64,000 nucleotides of DNA from Lentisphaerae bacterium GWF2_57_35 (GCA_001804865.1 MHBK01000055.1:151764-215763), one strand, 5' to 3'. Positions 8,829-18,259 are shown, counted from the stretch's first letter. Notes: a model not told the origin generated them from the sequence alone. Made by a program: numbers and translations.

Positions 8829-9971
8829 GTGAAGATTTCTTTTCTTGTTCCGGATATCGCTTGTCCGGTTTTGGGGCCCGTTACGGAGTTGGCGCGAATG
8901 ATGCAGATGCGCCATGAAGTGGACATTGTCGGTCCCGATTTTGGACATGGTATTTGCCCCATGTATAGGGAGGCGTTTTCTTACAAAGTGATAGAGGCAT
9001 CCCTCCTTTATCGATTTCCTGATTTCTTTCGCGAAAGTCGAAAGATGATGAATGCCTTGGAAGGCGATGTGATTGTGGCTGTGAAAGCCTTTGCTCAAAC
9101 GATTTGGCCGGCCTATCGTTTGAAGTGCAGCCAGAAGCGGAAGATGGTGGTCTATTTGGATGAATGGGACGGCTATCTCTATGAACGGCTCTCTCTGCAA
9201 GAAAAGATTATGCGATGGCGGTCGCATTGGATGCATCCTGTCGACGACGTGTATTGTCCTTGGATGGAGCGACTGATCCCTCATGCGGATATGGTTATTT
9301 CGTCCAGTTCGTATCTGCAGAAGAAATTCGGAGGGCATGTTGTGCCCGTGGGTGCAAATACGCAGATGTTCCAGCCCTTGCCGGCCTCTGCCTCATTAGC
9401 TTTGAGGCGATCTCTGGCACTTGAAAATAAAAAGGTGATTGTCTTTGGGGGCGTTGTGCGTCCGCATAAGGGAATCGAGGTTCTTTTGGACGCCCTTTCT
9501 ATATTAGGCCGGAACGATCTATGTTTGCTAATTGTTGGTCCTGAAACAGAACATGTGAAGGACATTCAGAGCAATACTCGGTATGCATCGCTTGTGCAAT
9601 GCACGGGTTCGCGTCCAAAACAGGACATGCCAAAATATCTTGGATTGGCCGATATCGTCGTTCTTCCTCAAGTCGACAACGAATTGGCTCAATCCCAGGT
9701 GCCCTGCAAGATCTTTGAGGCTATGGCGGCGGGCAAACCTATCATTGCATCGGCGGTGTCGGATTTGCCGGATATACTTAATGGTTGCGGATGGATTTGC
9801 CCTCCAGCCGATGCAAGTGCTTTGGCATCGATTATTTCTCAGGCTTTGTCTCAGCCGGAGGAATCTCTGCTAAGAGGAGCGGCAGCCCGGAATAAGTGTT
9901 TGCGTCTCTATAGCCATGAAGCCGTTGCCGTTCAATGGTGTGATCGAATGGATGAACTTGTTCATCAATGA
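8829..9971 (+). CDS. Glycosyltransferase family 4
   Basis: 380 residues from GTG 8829, chosen because the product then starts 'MKISFLVPDI', a normal GT4 beginning, and the gene follows the previous stop by two bases. A GTG at 8781 would overlap by 46 bases. The C-domain has 'VIVFGGVVRPHKGIEVLLDA' as the first strand-helix unit, 'LLIVGPETEH', and 'CKIFEAMAAGKPIIAS' followed by 'DLPDIL'. The usual upstream Glu of E-x7-E is absent. It has no membrane segment and is cytoplasmic. It probably adds a sugar to the growing lipid-linked glycan. Confidence 0.85.
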   Translation: MKISFLVPDIACPVLGPVTELARMMQMRHEVDIVGPDFGHGICPMYREAFSYKVIEASLLYRFPDFFRESRKMMNALEGDVIVAVKAFAQTIWPAYRLKCSQKRKMVVYLDEWDGYLYERLSLQEKIMRWRSHWMHPVDDVYCPWMERLIPHADMVISSSSYLQKKFGGHVVPVGANTQMFQPLPASASLALRRSLALENKKVIVFGGVVRPHKGIEVLLDALSILGRNDLCLLIVGPETEHVKDIQSNTRYASLVQCTGSRPKQDMPKYLGLADIVVLPQVDNELAQSQVPCKIFEAMAAGKPIIASAVSDLPDILNGCGWICPPADASALASIISQALSQPEESLLRGAAARNKCLRLYSHEAVAVQWCDRMDELVHQ

Positions 9972-9987
9972 TTGGAACTTCAAGATA

Positions 9988-11562
9988 ATGACGCAAAAGC
10001 AATGGATTCTTTTTGTACTGATGGCCGTGGCTCTGCAAGGGGTTTCGCGTTTTTCAGCGGTTGGATGGGTTGATTTTTGCCAGGATGACTGGCATTTCTG
10101 GAACGTCGCACGTAGCATGAAATCTGTACCGGATATTGTTGCCGCGACGTGCCTACATCCCTTTCGGCCTGTATCAGCGATGGTTCAGCTGATTCTTTTT
10201 CATTCTTGCGGAGACAGACCTTGGATTTTTTACATCCTTGGGATGATAATGCACACCGTTTTCTTATTGGTCTTGATGCGTATTTTATATGCTCTGTCGC
10301 GTGATACACGCGTTGCTTTTATCGGCGCCGCAATTTTTTCTCTGCTTCCTAATCTGACTGAATCGTTCTACTGGCCCGAATTAAACGCTATTTCCTATGT
10401 TTATGTTGCTTATGGATTGAGCGCTTTGTTTTGGATTCGCTACGCTAGAACCGGTTGTTGGAGCGATTGCGTTATTTCGGTATTAGGCTATGTGGTCGGT
10501 GTGTTTTCCTATGAAACCGGCGCCTTTCTTCCATTGGCCTATCCTGTGCTTCTTGGAATGGAGGGGCTGCGTCGTGCCGGAAAGGGTTTCATGCCTTTTG
10601 CAGCGGTTATGGTTTTTTATCTCCTGTGGCGTACAACGTTGGGATTCGGACTGGGTCAAAACATCCTATATCCTAATGCCCAATTGACTCCCGCGATTTC
10701 CATGGACATCGGTTTATGGAATTTAAAGGAGATTCTTCGCTGGTGGATTGGAGGATATTTCCTAGACAGCCTAAGAAGTGGGTTGAATGGGTTTCTTGAT
10801 TTATCGGTATGGCATCAGCGTGCGTTAGGAGTTCTTGACTGCACGACGATTATGATGTGTCTCTGGCTGTGGGGCCGATCAAGGCGCCGAGAAGTAAATG
10901 ACCATGACGTTACTCGGCCAGCCTTCTTGTTTAATAGAACGGTCTTCTTCGGATGTGCTTGGGTGTGTGTTGCGTATTTTCCTTGCTTGGTTTCTTACAC
11001 GGCGGGCCGCCTAAATTACTTGCCAGCCGTTGGCATTGCATTGGTTTTGAGTCTTATTCTTGTTCGGTGGTTCAATTTGTCTAAGCCACTTGGGATCGTT
11101 GCATTGGCAATTCTTTGCCTGATGGTGAATCAGGGGACAGCCCATAGTTGGAAGGTGTCTGGGCAGTTCCAACGCCATCTATTTAACTATGTGAAAGAAT
11201 CAGAACCTCAATGGTGCGATAAGGATCTTGTACTGTTTGACACGCTTTCGTTACAGCAGCGCCTGACGCAGGGGCTTTTGCATCCCGTGAAGGTTGAGGA
11301 TAAGTCTTGGTATCACAATCAAAATGCGGTTTTATTTAAAGGTTTTGCCCTGAATGCAATGTTGGAATTAGTAGCGACTTCTAATCTTCCTCCTCGAGGA
11401 ATCTTGGACGCAGAACATTATGCTCAATGGGACAACGATACATTAATTTGGCATGAGAAATGGGATGCTAATGTCTGTCATTCTACATCGGTTGACAAAG
11501 TCTTCTTCATTGATTGCTTTGAGGCAGGCCAAGGCGCATTGAGTGAGATTCTTTACCGATAA
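9988..11562 (+). CDS. GT-C-type polytopic membrane glycosyltransferase-like protein
   Basis: 524 residues from an ATG 16 bases after the previous stop. About ten hydrophobic segments run from residue 10 to about residue 420, followed by a soluble C-terminal part of about 110 residues. Between the first and second segments is 'DFCQDDWHFW', then 'HPFRPVSAM'; an acidic pair in the first outer loop is the usual catalytic or metal site of GT-C enzymes that use polyprenyl-phosphate sugars. It is a likely transferase acting on the outer face of the inner membrane, or a polymerase of Wzy type. The exact family was not recognised. Confidence 0.65.
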   Translation: MTQKQWILFVLMAVALQGVSRFSAVGWVDFCQDDWHFWNVARSMKSVPDIVAATCLHPFRPVSAMVQLILFHSCGDRPWIFYILGMIMHTVFLLVLMRILYALSRDTRVAFIGAAIFSLLPNLTESFYWPELNAISYVYVAYGLSALFWIRYARTGCWSDCVISVLGYVVGVFSYETGAFLPLAYPVLLGMEGLRRAGKGFMPFAAVMVFYLLWRTTLGFGLGQNILYPNAQLTPAISMDIGLWNLKEILRWWIGGYFLDSLRSGLNGFLDLSVWHQRALGVLDCTTIMMCLWLWGRSRRREVNDHDVTRPAFLFNRTVFFGCAWVCVAYFPCLVSYTAGRLNYLPAVGIALVLSLILVRWFNLSKPLGIVALAILCLMVNQGTAHSWKVSGQFQRHLFNYVKESEPQWCDKDLVLFDTLSLQQRLTQGLLHPVKVEDKSWYHNQNAVLFKGFALNAMLELVATSNLPPRGILDAEHYAQWDNDTLIWHEKWDANVCHSTSVDKVFFIDCFEAGQGALSEILYR

Positions 11563-11570
11563 AAGGCAAG

Positions 11571-12191
11571 ATGACACACGAAAAAATATTTCATAGCGCC
11601 ATTTTTTCATCCTCTATAGCATATGATTTATTTCAGTGGGCTGTAGGCGCTCACCGTTTTCGAAGGCTCGTAGCCAAACAATATATATGTTCTCAAGTCG
11701 GCGAGCATATATTGGATGTGGGGTGTGGAACGGCTGAGATCCTGCAATTTCTTCCTGGCGTGAACTATACTGGCATAGATCCCAACCAACGGTATATCCA
11801 AAGTGCTCGCTCACGATATGCAGGCAGACATGTAACATTTCGATGTGCGTCAGTATCTGATCTTCATTCAGGTCAACTGCTCCGATTTCAAAAGGCACTG
11901 GCTCTTTCCATGTTGCACCATCTGGATGATGCTGAAGCTCAACATCTATGTCGACTACTGGTTGAATTGATGCAGCCAGGGGGACAGTTTATAGCCATCG
12001 ATCCGTGCTTAACAGAAAGCCAATCTCGCATAGCTCGGTTTATCATCAATTCCGACCGAGGTTCTTACGTACGTTCATCGGAAGAATACAGAGCCTTGGT
12101 GCAGCCATTCTTTTCTCATGTGCAATCGGAAATCCGGCAAGATCTTTTGCACATTCCATATACTCATCATATCATGATTTGTAAGGCTTAA
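11571..12191 (+). CDS. Class I SAM-dependent methyltransferase
   Basis: 206 residues from an ATG preceded by AAAGGCAAG. SAM motif 'ILDVGCGTAEIL' lies near residue 48, with the acidic 'YTGIDPNQRYI' after it, then 'ALSMLHHLDD' and 'LMQPGGQFIAIDP'. The short length matches a bare methyltransferase domain. It lies between a GT-C-like gene and a GT4 gene on the same strand with short gaps, so it is probably co-transcribed and methylates a glycan intermediate (inference). Confidence 0.83.
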   Translation: MTHEKIFHSAIFSSSIAYDLFQWAVGAHRFRRLVAKQYICSQVGEHILDVGCGTAEILQFLPGVNYTGIDPNQRYIQSARSRYAGRHVTFRCASVSDLHSGQLLRFQKALALSMLHHLDDAEAQHLCRLLVELMQPGGQFIAIDPCLTESQSRIARFIINSDRGSYVRSSEEYRALVQPFFSHVQSEIRQDLLHIPYTHHIMICKA

Positions 12192-12210
12192 AGGACATAC
12201 GGGTCCATTT

Positions 12211-13350
12211 GTGCGTGTATTGTTTGTCAACCGAATGTTAAGCATAGAGCGGGGTGGAGGAGAGACCTTCGACTTAGAAATGGCCCGGCACCTTCAGAAT
12301 CTGGATTGTTCCGTATCCTTTCTCTCCGGCTATCCTCTTTTCAGCGGTGCGAAGATTTCGGATGCACAGTCCCAATCTCAAAGCCCCAATCACTACATCC
12401 GTTCCCCCTACTACGGATGGTTTCCCTGGGACAAGGTGAAAGGCGGATGGCGATTGCGACTGTTCGATTTCTGGTTTTTCGAGCAGTTTTCCGCGCGATG
12501 GGCGAAGAGACAAAAACATCAGTTCGATGTCGTGCACGTATGTGAATTGCCAACGTTTGTTCATCTCTGGAAGCGATGGAAGATGGCGGTTCCCGTAGTG
12601 ATGCGTCTGACAGCGGGGAATTTCTACGACACCATGGGCGCGATACCGAAGGCGGATGGCGTTATTGCCAGTGGGATGACCATTCCTCAATTGCAGCAAG
12701 GCTTGCGTCCCGATGTTGTCGATGTGCCAAATGCCGTTGATTCTTCTTTTTTCTTTCCACACAAGAGTTCTTTTCGATCTGTATATGGTCTCTCTGAGAA
12801 TGATTGGGTTTTACTTTATGTGGCTAGGTTTCAGGCCTTCAAAAACCATGCTTTCCTGTTGAATGTCTTCCGGCGTGTCCTTGCTGCTAAATCCAATGCC
12901 CGACTGGTCTTGGTAGGGAATGGTCCGTTGCTTGAACGGACGAAGATGCAAGCGCGAGATCTGGGGGTTGCCCATCGCATATCGTTTTTGGGTGAAGTGC
13001 CTTATGGTCAGCTCCCGGCTGTGTATGCAGGCGCTGATGTTAAAGTGATTACCAGCACGTTTGAGTCATTTTGCTTTGCCGCATTGGAAGCGATGTCTTC
13101 CGAATTGCCGGTTGTGACCACCGACTGCGGATGGGTTCCCCGGCTCATTGAGAATCAAGGGGGCTGGATTGTGCCTCAAGATCAGCCTGAAGCATTTTTC
13201 AAAGCCTTGATGGCTTTGGCAGAGGAGCCTGCCGCCGCCAAAAAGATGGGCCAGTGGAATCGTCGACGCGTCATGTCGGATTTTCAGTGGGCAGCGAGTG
13301 CGGTCAAGTTGGTTGACCTGTATCGTTCGTTGACTGTAAAGCGTTCCTGA
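12211..13350 (+). CDS. Glycosyltransferase family 4
   Basis: 379 residues from a GTG with AAGGA some 16 bases upstream. 'MRVLFVNRML' then 'ERGGGETFDLEMARHL' is the GT4 N-terminal nucleotide loop. The C-domain shows 'LLYVARFQAFKNH', 'LVLVGNGPLLE' and an intact E-x7-E, 'ESFCFAALE', followed by 'DCGWVPRLIE'. It is a retaining transferase working in the cytoplasm. It precedes the adenylating enzyme by 13 bases. Confidence 0.88.
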   Translation: MRVLFVNRMLSIERGGGETFDLEMARHLQNLDCSVSFLSGYPLFSGAKISDAQSQSQSPNHYIRSPYYGWFPWDKVKGGWRLRLFDFWFFEQFSARWAKRQKHQFDVVHVCELPTFVHLWKRWKMAVPVVMRLTAGNFYDTMGAIPKADGVIASGMTIPQLQQGLRPDVVDVPNAVDSSFFFPHKSSFRSVYGLSENDWVLLYVARFQAFKNHAFLLNVFRRVLAAKSNARLVLVGNGPLLERTKMQARDLGVAHRISFLGEVPYGQLPAVYAGADVKVITSTFESFCFAALEAMSSELPVVTTDCGWVPRLIENQGGWIVPQDQPEAFFKALMALAEEPAAAKKMGQWNRRRVMSDFQWAASAVKLVDLYRSLTVKRS

Positions 13351-13363
13351 TGGTTTCTCTGCG

Positions 13364-14758
13364 ATGAATCAATATTTATCAGCACTATTGTCGCAACGCC
13401 TGTTAGATCGTAAAGACGGGCATCGAAGAGCTGTGTCGTCCAAGTGGGACGCAAATCAGCGGTCTGATTTTATGGAAGGCTTTGCGCGAAAATCGCTGGT
13501 CGACGAGATGCTGGCGAATTTACTAAATCACGCAAGGATACAGGTCCCGAGAATACGTGATCTTCTGGGCCGTTCGACCACGGTCAGTCCGTTGGACGCT
13601 CAAGAGGTTCTTCGATCCCTGCCGGTTATGCAGCGACCGGAGATTCAGAATACTCCGGAATACTTTGTGTCAGAGGGTGCAGAAGGCTTGCGAAGAGATG
13701 CTACGGGAGGATCCACAGGAACCCCCATGCAATTTTGGGTGGATAAGACCACCCAAATTGCACGTGAAGCGTCTCTTCTTTGGGCTGATGGGCTAACAGG
13801 TTGGGCGCCCGGACAGAAAATTGCCATGTTATGGGGATCGGATCGCGATGTGTCGAGTTCGATGGCTAATCTTCGATTGGCGTTACGATGGAGGGTGGAA
13901 AACAGAAGATGGTATAACGCCTTTAACATGGGACCCGATCAGATGATTCAGTTTCATCGGTCGATGGAGCGCTTTTGTCCGGCCATTATCGTGGCCTATG
14001 CGGGGTCTATCTTTGAGTATGCCCGATTTCTGGAGGAACATGACCTTCGTCCTGACTATCCGAGCAGGGCCATTGTCAGCTCGGCTGAACGACTCGATCC
14101 GCACATGAGGGCCTGTATTGAACGAGTATTCAAACGTCCAGTATTCGATCGATATGGTAATCGCGAAACGGGCGCTATCGCGGCTGAATGCACGGAGCAT
14201 CAGGGGCTGCATATCCTTTGCAACGACTTTATAGTAGAGATTGAAGGCGAAGACTCCGGGCGATCTCCGGGACGGCTGTTGCTTACGTATTTGCATAATT
14301 ACGGGATGCCGTTTCTTCGATACGATACGGGGGACTTGGCTTGTTGGGAACCGTCGGCCTTGTGTGTTTGCGGAAGATCGACCCCGCGCTTGAAGACTGT
14401 TGTTGGGAGGCAGGCCGATGTTATTCGTACGCCTTCCGGGCGATTCATTCATGGTGAATATTTTACCCATCTTCTGTACTCGGTTGAGGGGGTCGCAGAG
14501 TTCTGTTTCGTCCAGGAGAATCTGGCGGAATATACGCTTGTCTTGGTAGCCGATCAGCGCAAAGTTCAAAGCCAGGAAAATACGCTTCTTGCACAAATGA
14601 GAGCCGTCATCGGGGAATCGGCTTGCATCAGAATCATGTATGCTCCCGGTATTCCTTTGACGCCTTCAGGCAAGAGACGGTTTACCTATTCGAAGCTGAA
14701 TGATATGAACGAACCAACTCTCGATCAGAAAGCGTCTGCTCGCTTTTCCTTCCCATGA
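13364..14758 (+). CDS. Phenylacetate-CoA ligase-like (PaaK/CapK-type) adenylating enzyme
   Basis: 464 residues from an ATG. It has the ANL superfamily P-loop 'TGGSTGTP' at 114-121, 'DRYGNRETG' for the adenine and acyl pocket, 'RYDTGD', the CapK-like 'CVCGRSTPRLKTVVGR', and a C-terminal 'TPSGKRR' whose Lys (about 437) would be the adenylation lysine. CapK-like proteins recur in capsule and exopolysaccharide clusters. They probably activate a carboxylate as the acyl-adenylate for attachment to an amino sugar or to CoA, but the substrate is not established. Its last 77 bases overlap the convergent minus-strand methyltransferase gene, an unusually long antisense overlap. Confidence 0.8.
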   Translation: MNQYLSALLSQRLLDRKDGHRRAVSSKWDANQRSDFMEGFARKSLVDEMLANLLNHARIQVPRIRDLLGRSTTVSPLDAQEVLRSLPVMQRPEIQNTPEYFVSEGAEGLRRDATGGSTGTPMQFWVDKTTQIAREASLLWADGLTGWAPGQKIAMLWGSDRDVSSSMANLRLALRWRVENRRWYNAFNMGPDQMIQFHRSMERFCPAIIVAYAGSIFEYARFLEEHDLRPDYPSRAIVSSAERLDPHMRACIERVFKRPVFDRYGNRETGAIAAECTEHQGLHILCNDFIVEIEGEDSGRSPGRLLLTYLHNYGMPFLRYDTGDLACWEPSALCVCGRSTPRLKTVVGRQADVIRTPSGRFIHGEYFTHLLYSVEGVAEFCFVQENLAEYTLVLVADQRKVQSQENTLLAQMRAVIGESACIRIMYAPGIPLTPSGKRRFTYSKLNDMNEPTLDQKASARFSFP

Positions 14759-15641
14759 AGAAGGTGGCGGAAGCAGCATCCGAAGCCCCTGGACGATTGA
14801 GTAATATGGCATCTGTATATTTCAGCCAGAATGATGTAAAGCGGGCAAAGCCCCTAACAATTTTTCGCCAGGTTGGCTGTTGCGTCCAGGCGTCGAAAAA
14901 GTGAAGGTAAGCCCATGCAAGAGCTGTTCCGGGGCCTCCGAGCGGCCCGTATTCGATCGGTTCGAATTTCTGGAAGAGGCGCCTGTGGCCTTGAAGAGTA
15001 AAGCGGGTGAAATCGTAGGCTCCTCCGTGGACTTGTTGCATGAAGGGTATTTCAGAGTAAACCAGTCCCGAGGGCTTCAATACCCGATGTATCTCGTCTG
15101 CACAACGGTAAGGGTCCGCAACATGTTCGAGAACTGCCTGGGCGACCACGGCATCAAATGTCTCGTTTGCAAAGGGAATGTCGTGAGCATCGCAAATGAT
15201 TTGAGTGTGAGGGCCGAAAGAAATATCGGTTTCGACACAGCGGACCTTCGGATGATCGAGTAAGACTTCAGATCCAATGCCACGAATGCTCCCGCCCAAA
15301 ATAAGGATTAGAGGAGTGGGGATGTCGTGTAATAACAGATCCCGGACATGAGCAAAATTATGAAGAGCATTTTGATTCATGGGAATACGGCAATTCGTTT
15401 TTTGACGGTGATGACCTTGAGAAAAATAGGTGAGCGAGTTCTGAAGAAAATCGTTGATGCAAAATGCGCTGGAGGCATCATTTATTAAAATCGGAATCGA
15501 TTGATGGATAGGGTATTGGTAACCACATGCAGGGTGGATACACTTCATCATCATGTCTGTGCTTGAAAATACAAGCCGCATTTTGCACCTTGGACACGCG
15601 AACCCTAAAGAACGATCAAGCTGTGTTTTCTCCGAGATCAT
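14682..15641 (-). CDS. Methyltransferase with N-terminal Trm112-like zinc domain
   Basis: 319 residues from an ATG. The first 50 residues hold 'CPRC' and 'CIHPAC' in a Trm112-like small zinc-binding fold with 'YPIHQSIPILIND'. The methyltransferase domain follows: 'LILGGSIRG', 'DAVVAQAVLEHV', 'VLKPSGLVYSEIPFM' and 'HGGAYDFTRFT'. This arrangement is common among glycan-cluster methyltransferases. The gene is a one-gene minus island. Its 3' end runs 77 bases into the antisense strand of the PaaK-like gene, and its start is 130 bases from the divergent radical SAM gene. Confidence 0.83.
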   Translation of the reverse strand: MISEKTQLDRSLGFACPRCKMRLVFSSTDMMMKCIHPACGYQYPIHQSIPILINDASSAFCINDFLQNSLTYFSQGHHRQKTNCRIPMNQNALHNFAHVRDLLLHDIPTPLILILGGSIRGIGSEVLLDHPKVRCVETDISFGPHTQIICDAHDIPFANETFDAVVAQAVLEHVADPYRCADEIHRVLKPSGLVYSEIPFMQQVHGGAYDFTRFTLQGHRRLFQKFEPIEYGPLGGPGTALAWAYLHFFDAWTQQPTWRKIVRGFARFTSFWLKYTDAILLNRPGASDAASATFFMGRKSEQTLSDRELVRSYHSASNR

Positions 15642-15771
15642 GGTATAGCATCGAGCAACATATTAATTTTGACTTGGGCATCTCTTAAAAGGAAGCTCTT
15701 TTTTTGCTGAAAATCATGTTATGAGTTTTTGAGAAAGAGGGCGTTTAGGACAGGAATAATTACCTTAAAGA

Positions 15772-17019
15772 ATGAATATCTTACTCACAACTCGCAAGGC
15801 CTTTGAGGAGCAACGAAATCCCATTGGCTTGCTGGATTTGGCGTCGTATTTGCGAGCGTTTGGACATGATGTGGATGTCTTTTATCTGCATCAACTTAGA
15901 CATGGTGTCGTTCGGGGCAAATATGACATTGTGGGTCTTTCTGTCTTACAGTCGGATGACCCTTGTAGGCCTATAATGGACGCTCAGAGACTGAGGAAAA
16001 TATTCAAAACGCGAGTGGTTGTGGGTGGTAAGTGGGCACAAGATATGCCGGAGGAACTGGAGCAGTCTTTTGGAAAGGCAGGAATTGAGCTTTGTAAGGG
16101 CGAAGGCGAACTCTTTTTTCAACATCAGCCCATTGATTTCATCAGATATCCTGTCTGGGCTCAGAAGGATTTTGCGACTTTACGTGAGGTTCATGGTGAG
16201 ATAATGACCATGCGTGGCTGTCCATTCCGATGTCATTTCTGCCATAACACCGAACGGACTATCCATCACTTCAGCGCTGATCGGACTGTCGCCAATGTCA
16301 AATTACTCACACAATTGGGACAGAAGAAGTTTTTCATTGTGGATGATATTTTTGCAGCCGCTGCCCACCGCATGGAAGAACTCTATGAACGATTGGAATC
16401 GGAGGATCTACAAATTTCGAACGCATTCACGTTTTTTGCACATATCCAGTGTCTAAACGATTTGACTATAGAATGTATTAGAAAATATCAGCCTGCTTGC
16501 GTTCATATTGGAATCGAATCTGGTGATGATGGCATGTTGAAACGAATGGGTAAAACCTTTACAAGCAGTCAAGCAAGCGAAAAACTTAAGGTGCTCTCTG
16601 AAATGGGAATATCTATTGCTGGGCTATTTATCATCGGATTTCCTTATGAAACTGTGGAATCGATGGAGAATACGCTCCAGTTCATTAGGCACAACAAGTC
16701 TTACATGAATTCTGTATGGGTTAGTTATTATCAACCTGTATTTGGCACGGTTGGCTATCAATATGCAAAACAGCGGGTTTCGCAGGCAAAGGTCGGATTC
16801 CGAAACACACAAATTTCATATGTGGATCCCAATCTCACCAAAAGGCTTCTGAGCCTATACCGATATGATATGATGGAAGCATACAGCCTAAACAAGCGTT
16901 GGGTAAAAACTCTACAACGGCTGATGTTGACGTTCATGCCATATCGTGCAGTTGAAAATGCGCAGTTTTTAAAGAAAACTCTTTTTTCACTTCTGAGACG
17001 CTTGCACGCAATAGAATAG
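15772..17019 (+). CDS. Radical SAM protein with B12-binding-like N-terminus
   Basis: 415 residues from an ATG. The N-terminal 120 residues look like a cobalamin-binding-type Rossmann domain ('IGLLDLASYLRAFGHDV', 'YDIVGLSVL', 'VVVGGKWA'), though no D-x-H-x-x-G is seen, so actual B12 binding is doubtful. The radical SAM cluster is C150-x3-C154-x2-C157 in 'RGCPFRCHFC', with 'FIVDDIF' and 'HIGIESGDDGMLKRMGK' downstream, as in the B12-dependent radical SAM / Elp3-type fold. The substrate is unknown. In this setting it could methylate or rearrange a sugar or lipid carrier (inference). It heads a long plus-strand run and is 4 bases from the next gene. Confidence 0.83.
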   Translation: MNILLTTRKAFEEQRNPIGLLDLASYLRAFGHDVDVFYLHQLRHGVVRGKYDIVGLSVLQSDDPCRPIMDAQRLRKIFKTRVVVGGKWAQDMPEELEQSFGKAGIELCKGEGELFFQHQPIDFIRYPVWAQKDFATLREVHGEIMTMRGCPFRCHFCHNTERTIHHFSADRTVANVKLLTQLGQKKFFIVDDIFAAAAHRMEELYERLESEDLQISNAFTFFAHIQCLNDLTIECIRKYQPACVHIGIESGDDGMLKRMGKTFTSSQASEKLKVLSEMGISIAGLFIIGFPYETVESMENTLQFIRHNKSYMNSVWVSYYQPVFGTVGYQYAKQRVSQAKVGFRNTQISYVDPNLTKRLLSLYRYDMMEAYSLNKRWVKTLQRLMLTFMPYRAVENAQFLKKTLFSLLRRLHAIE

Positions 17020-17023
17020 ATTT

Positions 17024-18238
17024 ATGATTCGTGTTGCCTATTTTTGTGAGCCTCAGGTGGGAGGGACCTTCCGTTTCTTCACGCGGACGCGAGCCCTGTT
17101 TCGTGAGCAGGACATCGACTTCGTTTGCATGCCGCCTATGGATGGTCGTAAGTTAAGGCCGCATCCTCTGGCTCGTGAACAAGGTGTTCAGTTGCTCAAT
17201 CTGGCTTCCAAACCAGCGGAAGCAACGCGACAAATCATCGAGGAGTTAGAGCTCCAACGAATTCAAGCTATTATGATATTGCCGGGATGTGATTCTCTAA
17301 GCACCAATCTGCCTTGCTATTTGCCGCCGAATATTCGATGTCTGGCTCGGCTCCCTTTGATGACAGAGGGGGTATACCGTCCTGTCAGAATTCTGGCTCC
17401 CTGGATTGATCGCATGGTGGCGGTGAGCCCGAGGATAAAAGACGATCTTCTAGATCGTGAAGTGCCGATGGAAAAAATCAACATGATTCCCAATGGGATT
17501 GCCCTGTCTCTTTTGAAGTCTTCTTCGGCGCTAAGAATGCAGGACTCTGTCTTTCGGTTGCTCTACGTTGGTCGTTTAGAAGAAATGCAGAAAAACGTAT
17601 TGCTTCTTCCTAAGATTCTTTGTGGCGCTTTGAACCGGGGTCTTATGGCTGATTTGGTTGTTGTGGGCGATGGCCCAGATCGTAAGAGGTTGGAATATGC
17701 TTTTCATCAAGCTGGATTGGATGATCGGGTTCATTTCAGGGGCGCCATTCCTCCGGATGATATGCCAGAGTATTATCAGCATGCTCATTGCCTGATCTTT
17801 CCTTCACGTTATGAAGGATCGCCTAATGCAATGTTGGAGGCTATGTCAGAAGGTTGTGTTCCTGTCGCTACGCATATACGCGGTTTGACGGATCACATTA
17901 TTGAGGATGGAACTAGCGGCGTTTTGGTTCCCATGGGGGCTGCCGAAGCTTTTTCCAAGGCCGTTTATAACCTGGGGCTTGATCGTCAACACTGGGGTAA
18001 GATGAGCGAGTTGGCGCAGCAAAGAATTTACAAGAATTTCTCTCTGAAAAGCACAACTAGCGCGTATGCTGACGTTATACGGGAGGTTTTTCAATCGCCG
18101 GATAAACGGGCGGAAAGATTATCCTTGGATCGTTATACTCCCCCTTGTTCTCTCCATGCTGGGTGGCGGGCTTTAATCCCTCCGGCAATAAAGGGAGCTA
18201 TTCGCCAATGGTTGGAAAAGCATAGTCGGTCGATTTAG
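17024..18238 (+). CDS. Glycosyltransferase family 4
   Basis: 404 residues from an ATG 4 bases after the preceding stop. Motifs in order are 'VAVSPRIKDDLL', 'NMIPNGI', 'LLYVGRLEEMQKN', 'LVVVGDGPDRKRL', and an intact E-x7-E in 'EGSPNAMLEAMSEG' followed by a Thr-His-Ile-Arg-Gly turn. The last 40 residues are a basic tail. It is a typical cytoplasmic retaining transferase. Tight spacing implies the same transcript as the radical SAM and asparagine synthetase genes. Confidence 0.87.
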   Translation: MIRVAYFCEPQVGGTFRFFTRTRALFREQDIDFVCMPPMDGRKLRPHPLAREQGVQLLNLASKPAEATRQIIEELELQRIQAIMILPGCDSLSTNLPCYLPPNIRCLARLPLMTEGVYRPVRILAPWIDRMVAVSPRIKDDLLDREVPMEKINMIPNGIALSLLKSSSALRMQDSVFRLLYVGRLEEMQKNVLLLPKILCGALNRGLMADLVVVGDGPDRKRLEYAFHQAGLDDRVHFRGAIPPDDMPEYYQHAHCLIFPSRYEGSPNAMLEAMSEGCVPVATHIRGLTDHIIEDGTSGVLVPMGAAEAFSKAVYNLGLDRQHWGKMSELAQQRIYKNFSLKSTTSAYADVIREVFQSPDKRAERLSLDRYTPPCSLHAGWRALIPPAIKGAIRQWLEKHSRSI

Positions 18239-18259
18239 CTGAGTTAATGGGTATTCTTT

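Noticed and set aside
8601..9338. Long minus-strand open frame of 245 codons
   Set aside because: It lies opposite the UGM paralogue and the GT4 gene, its product has no recognisable motif, and both plus-strand genes are well supported; it is a shadow frame.
12274..12762. Minus-strand open frame of 162 codons
   Set aside because: It is antisense to a clear GT4 gene and has no recognisable features.
13883..14596. Minus-strand open frame of 237 codons
   Set aside because: It is antisense to the PaaK-like gene, whose motifs are intact; composition (Arg, Asn and Ser rich) is typical of a shadow frame.
15642..15771. Sigma70 promoter for the radical SAM gene
   Set aside because: TTGACT at 15669-15674 has no -10 box at a fitting distance, and no other convincing pair was found in the gap.
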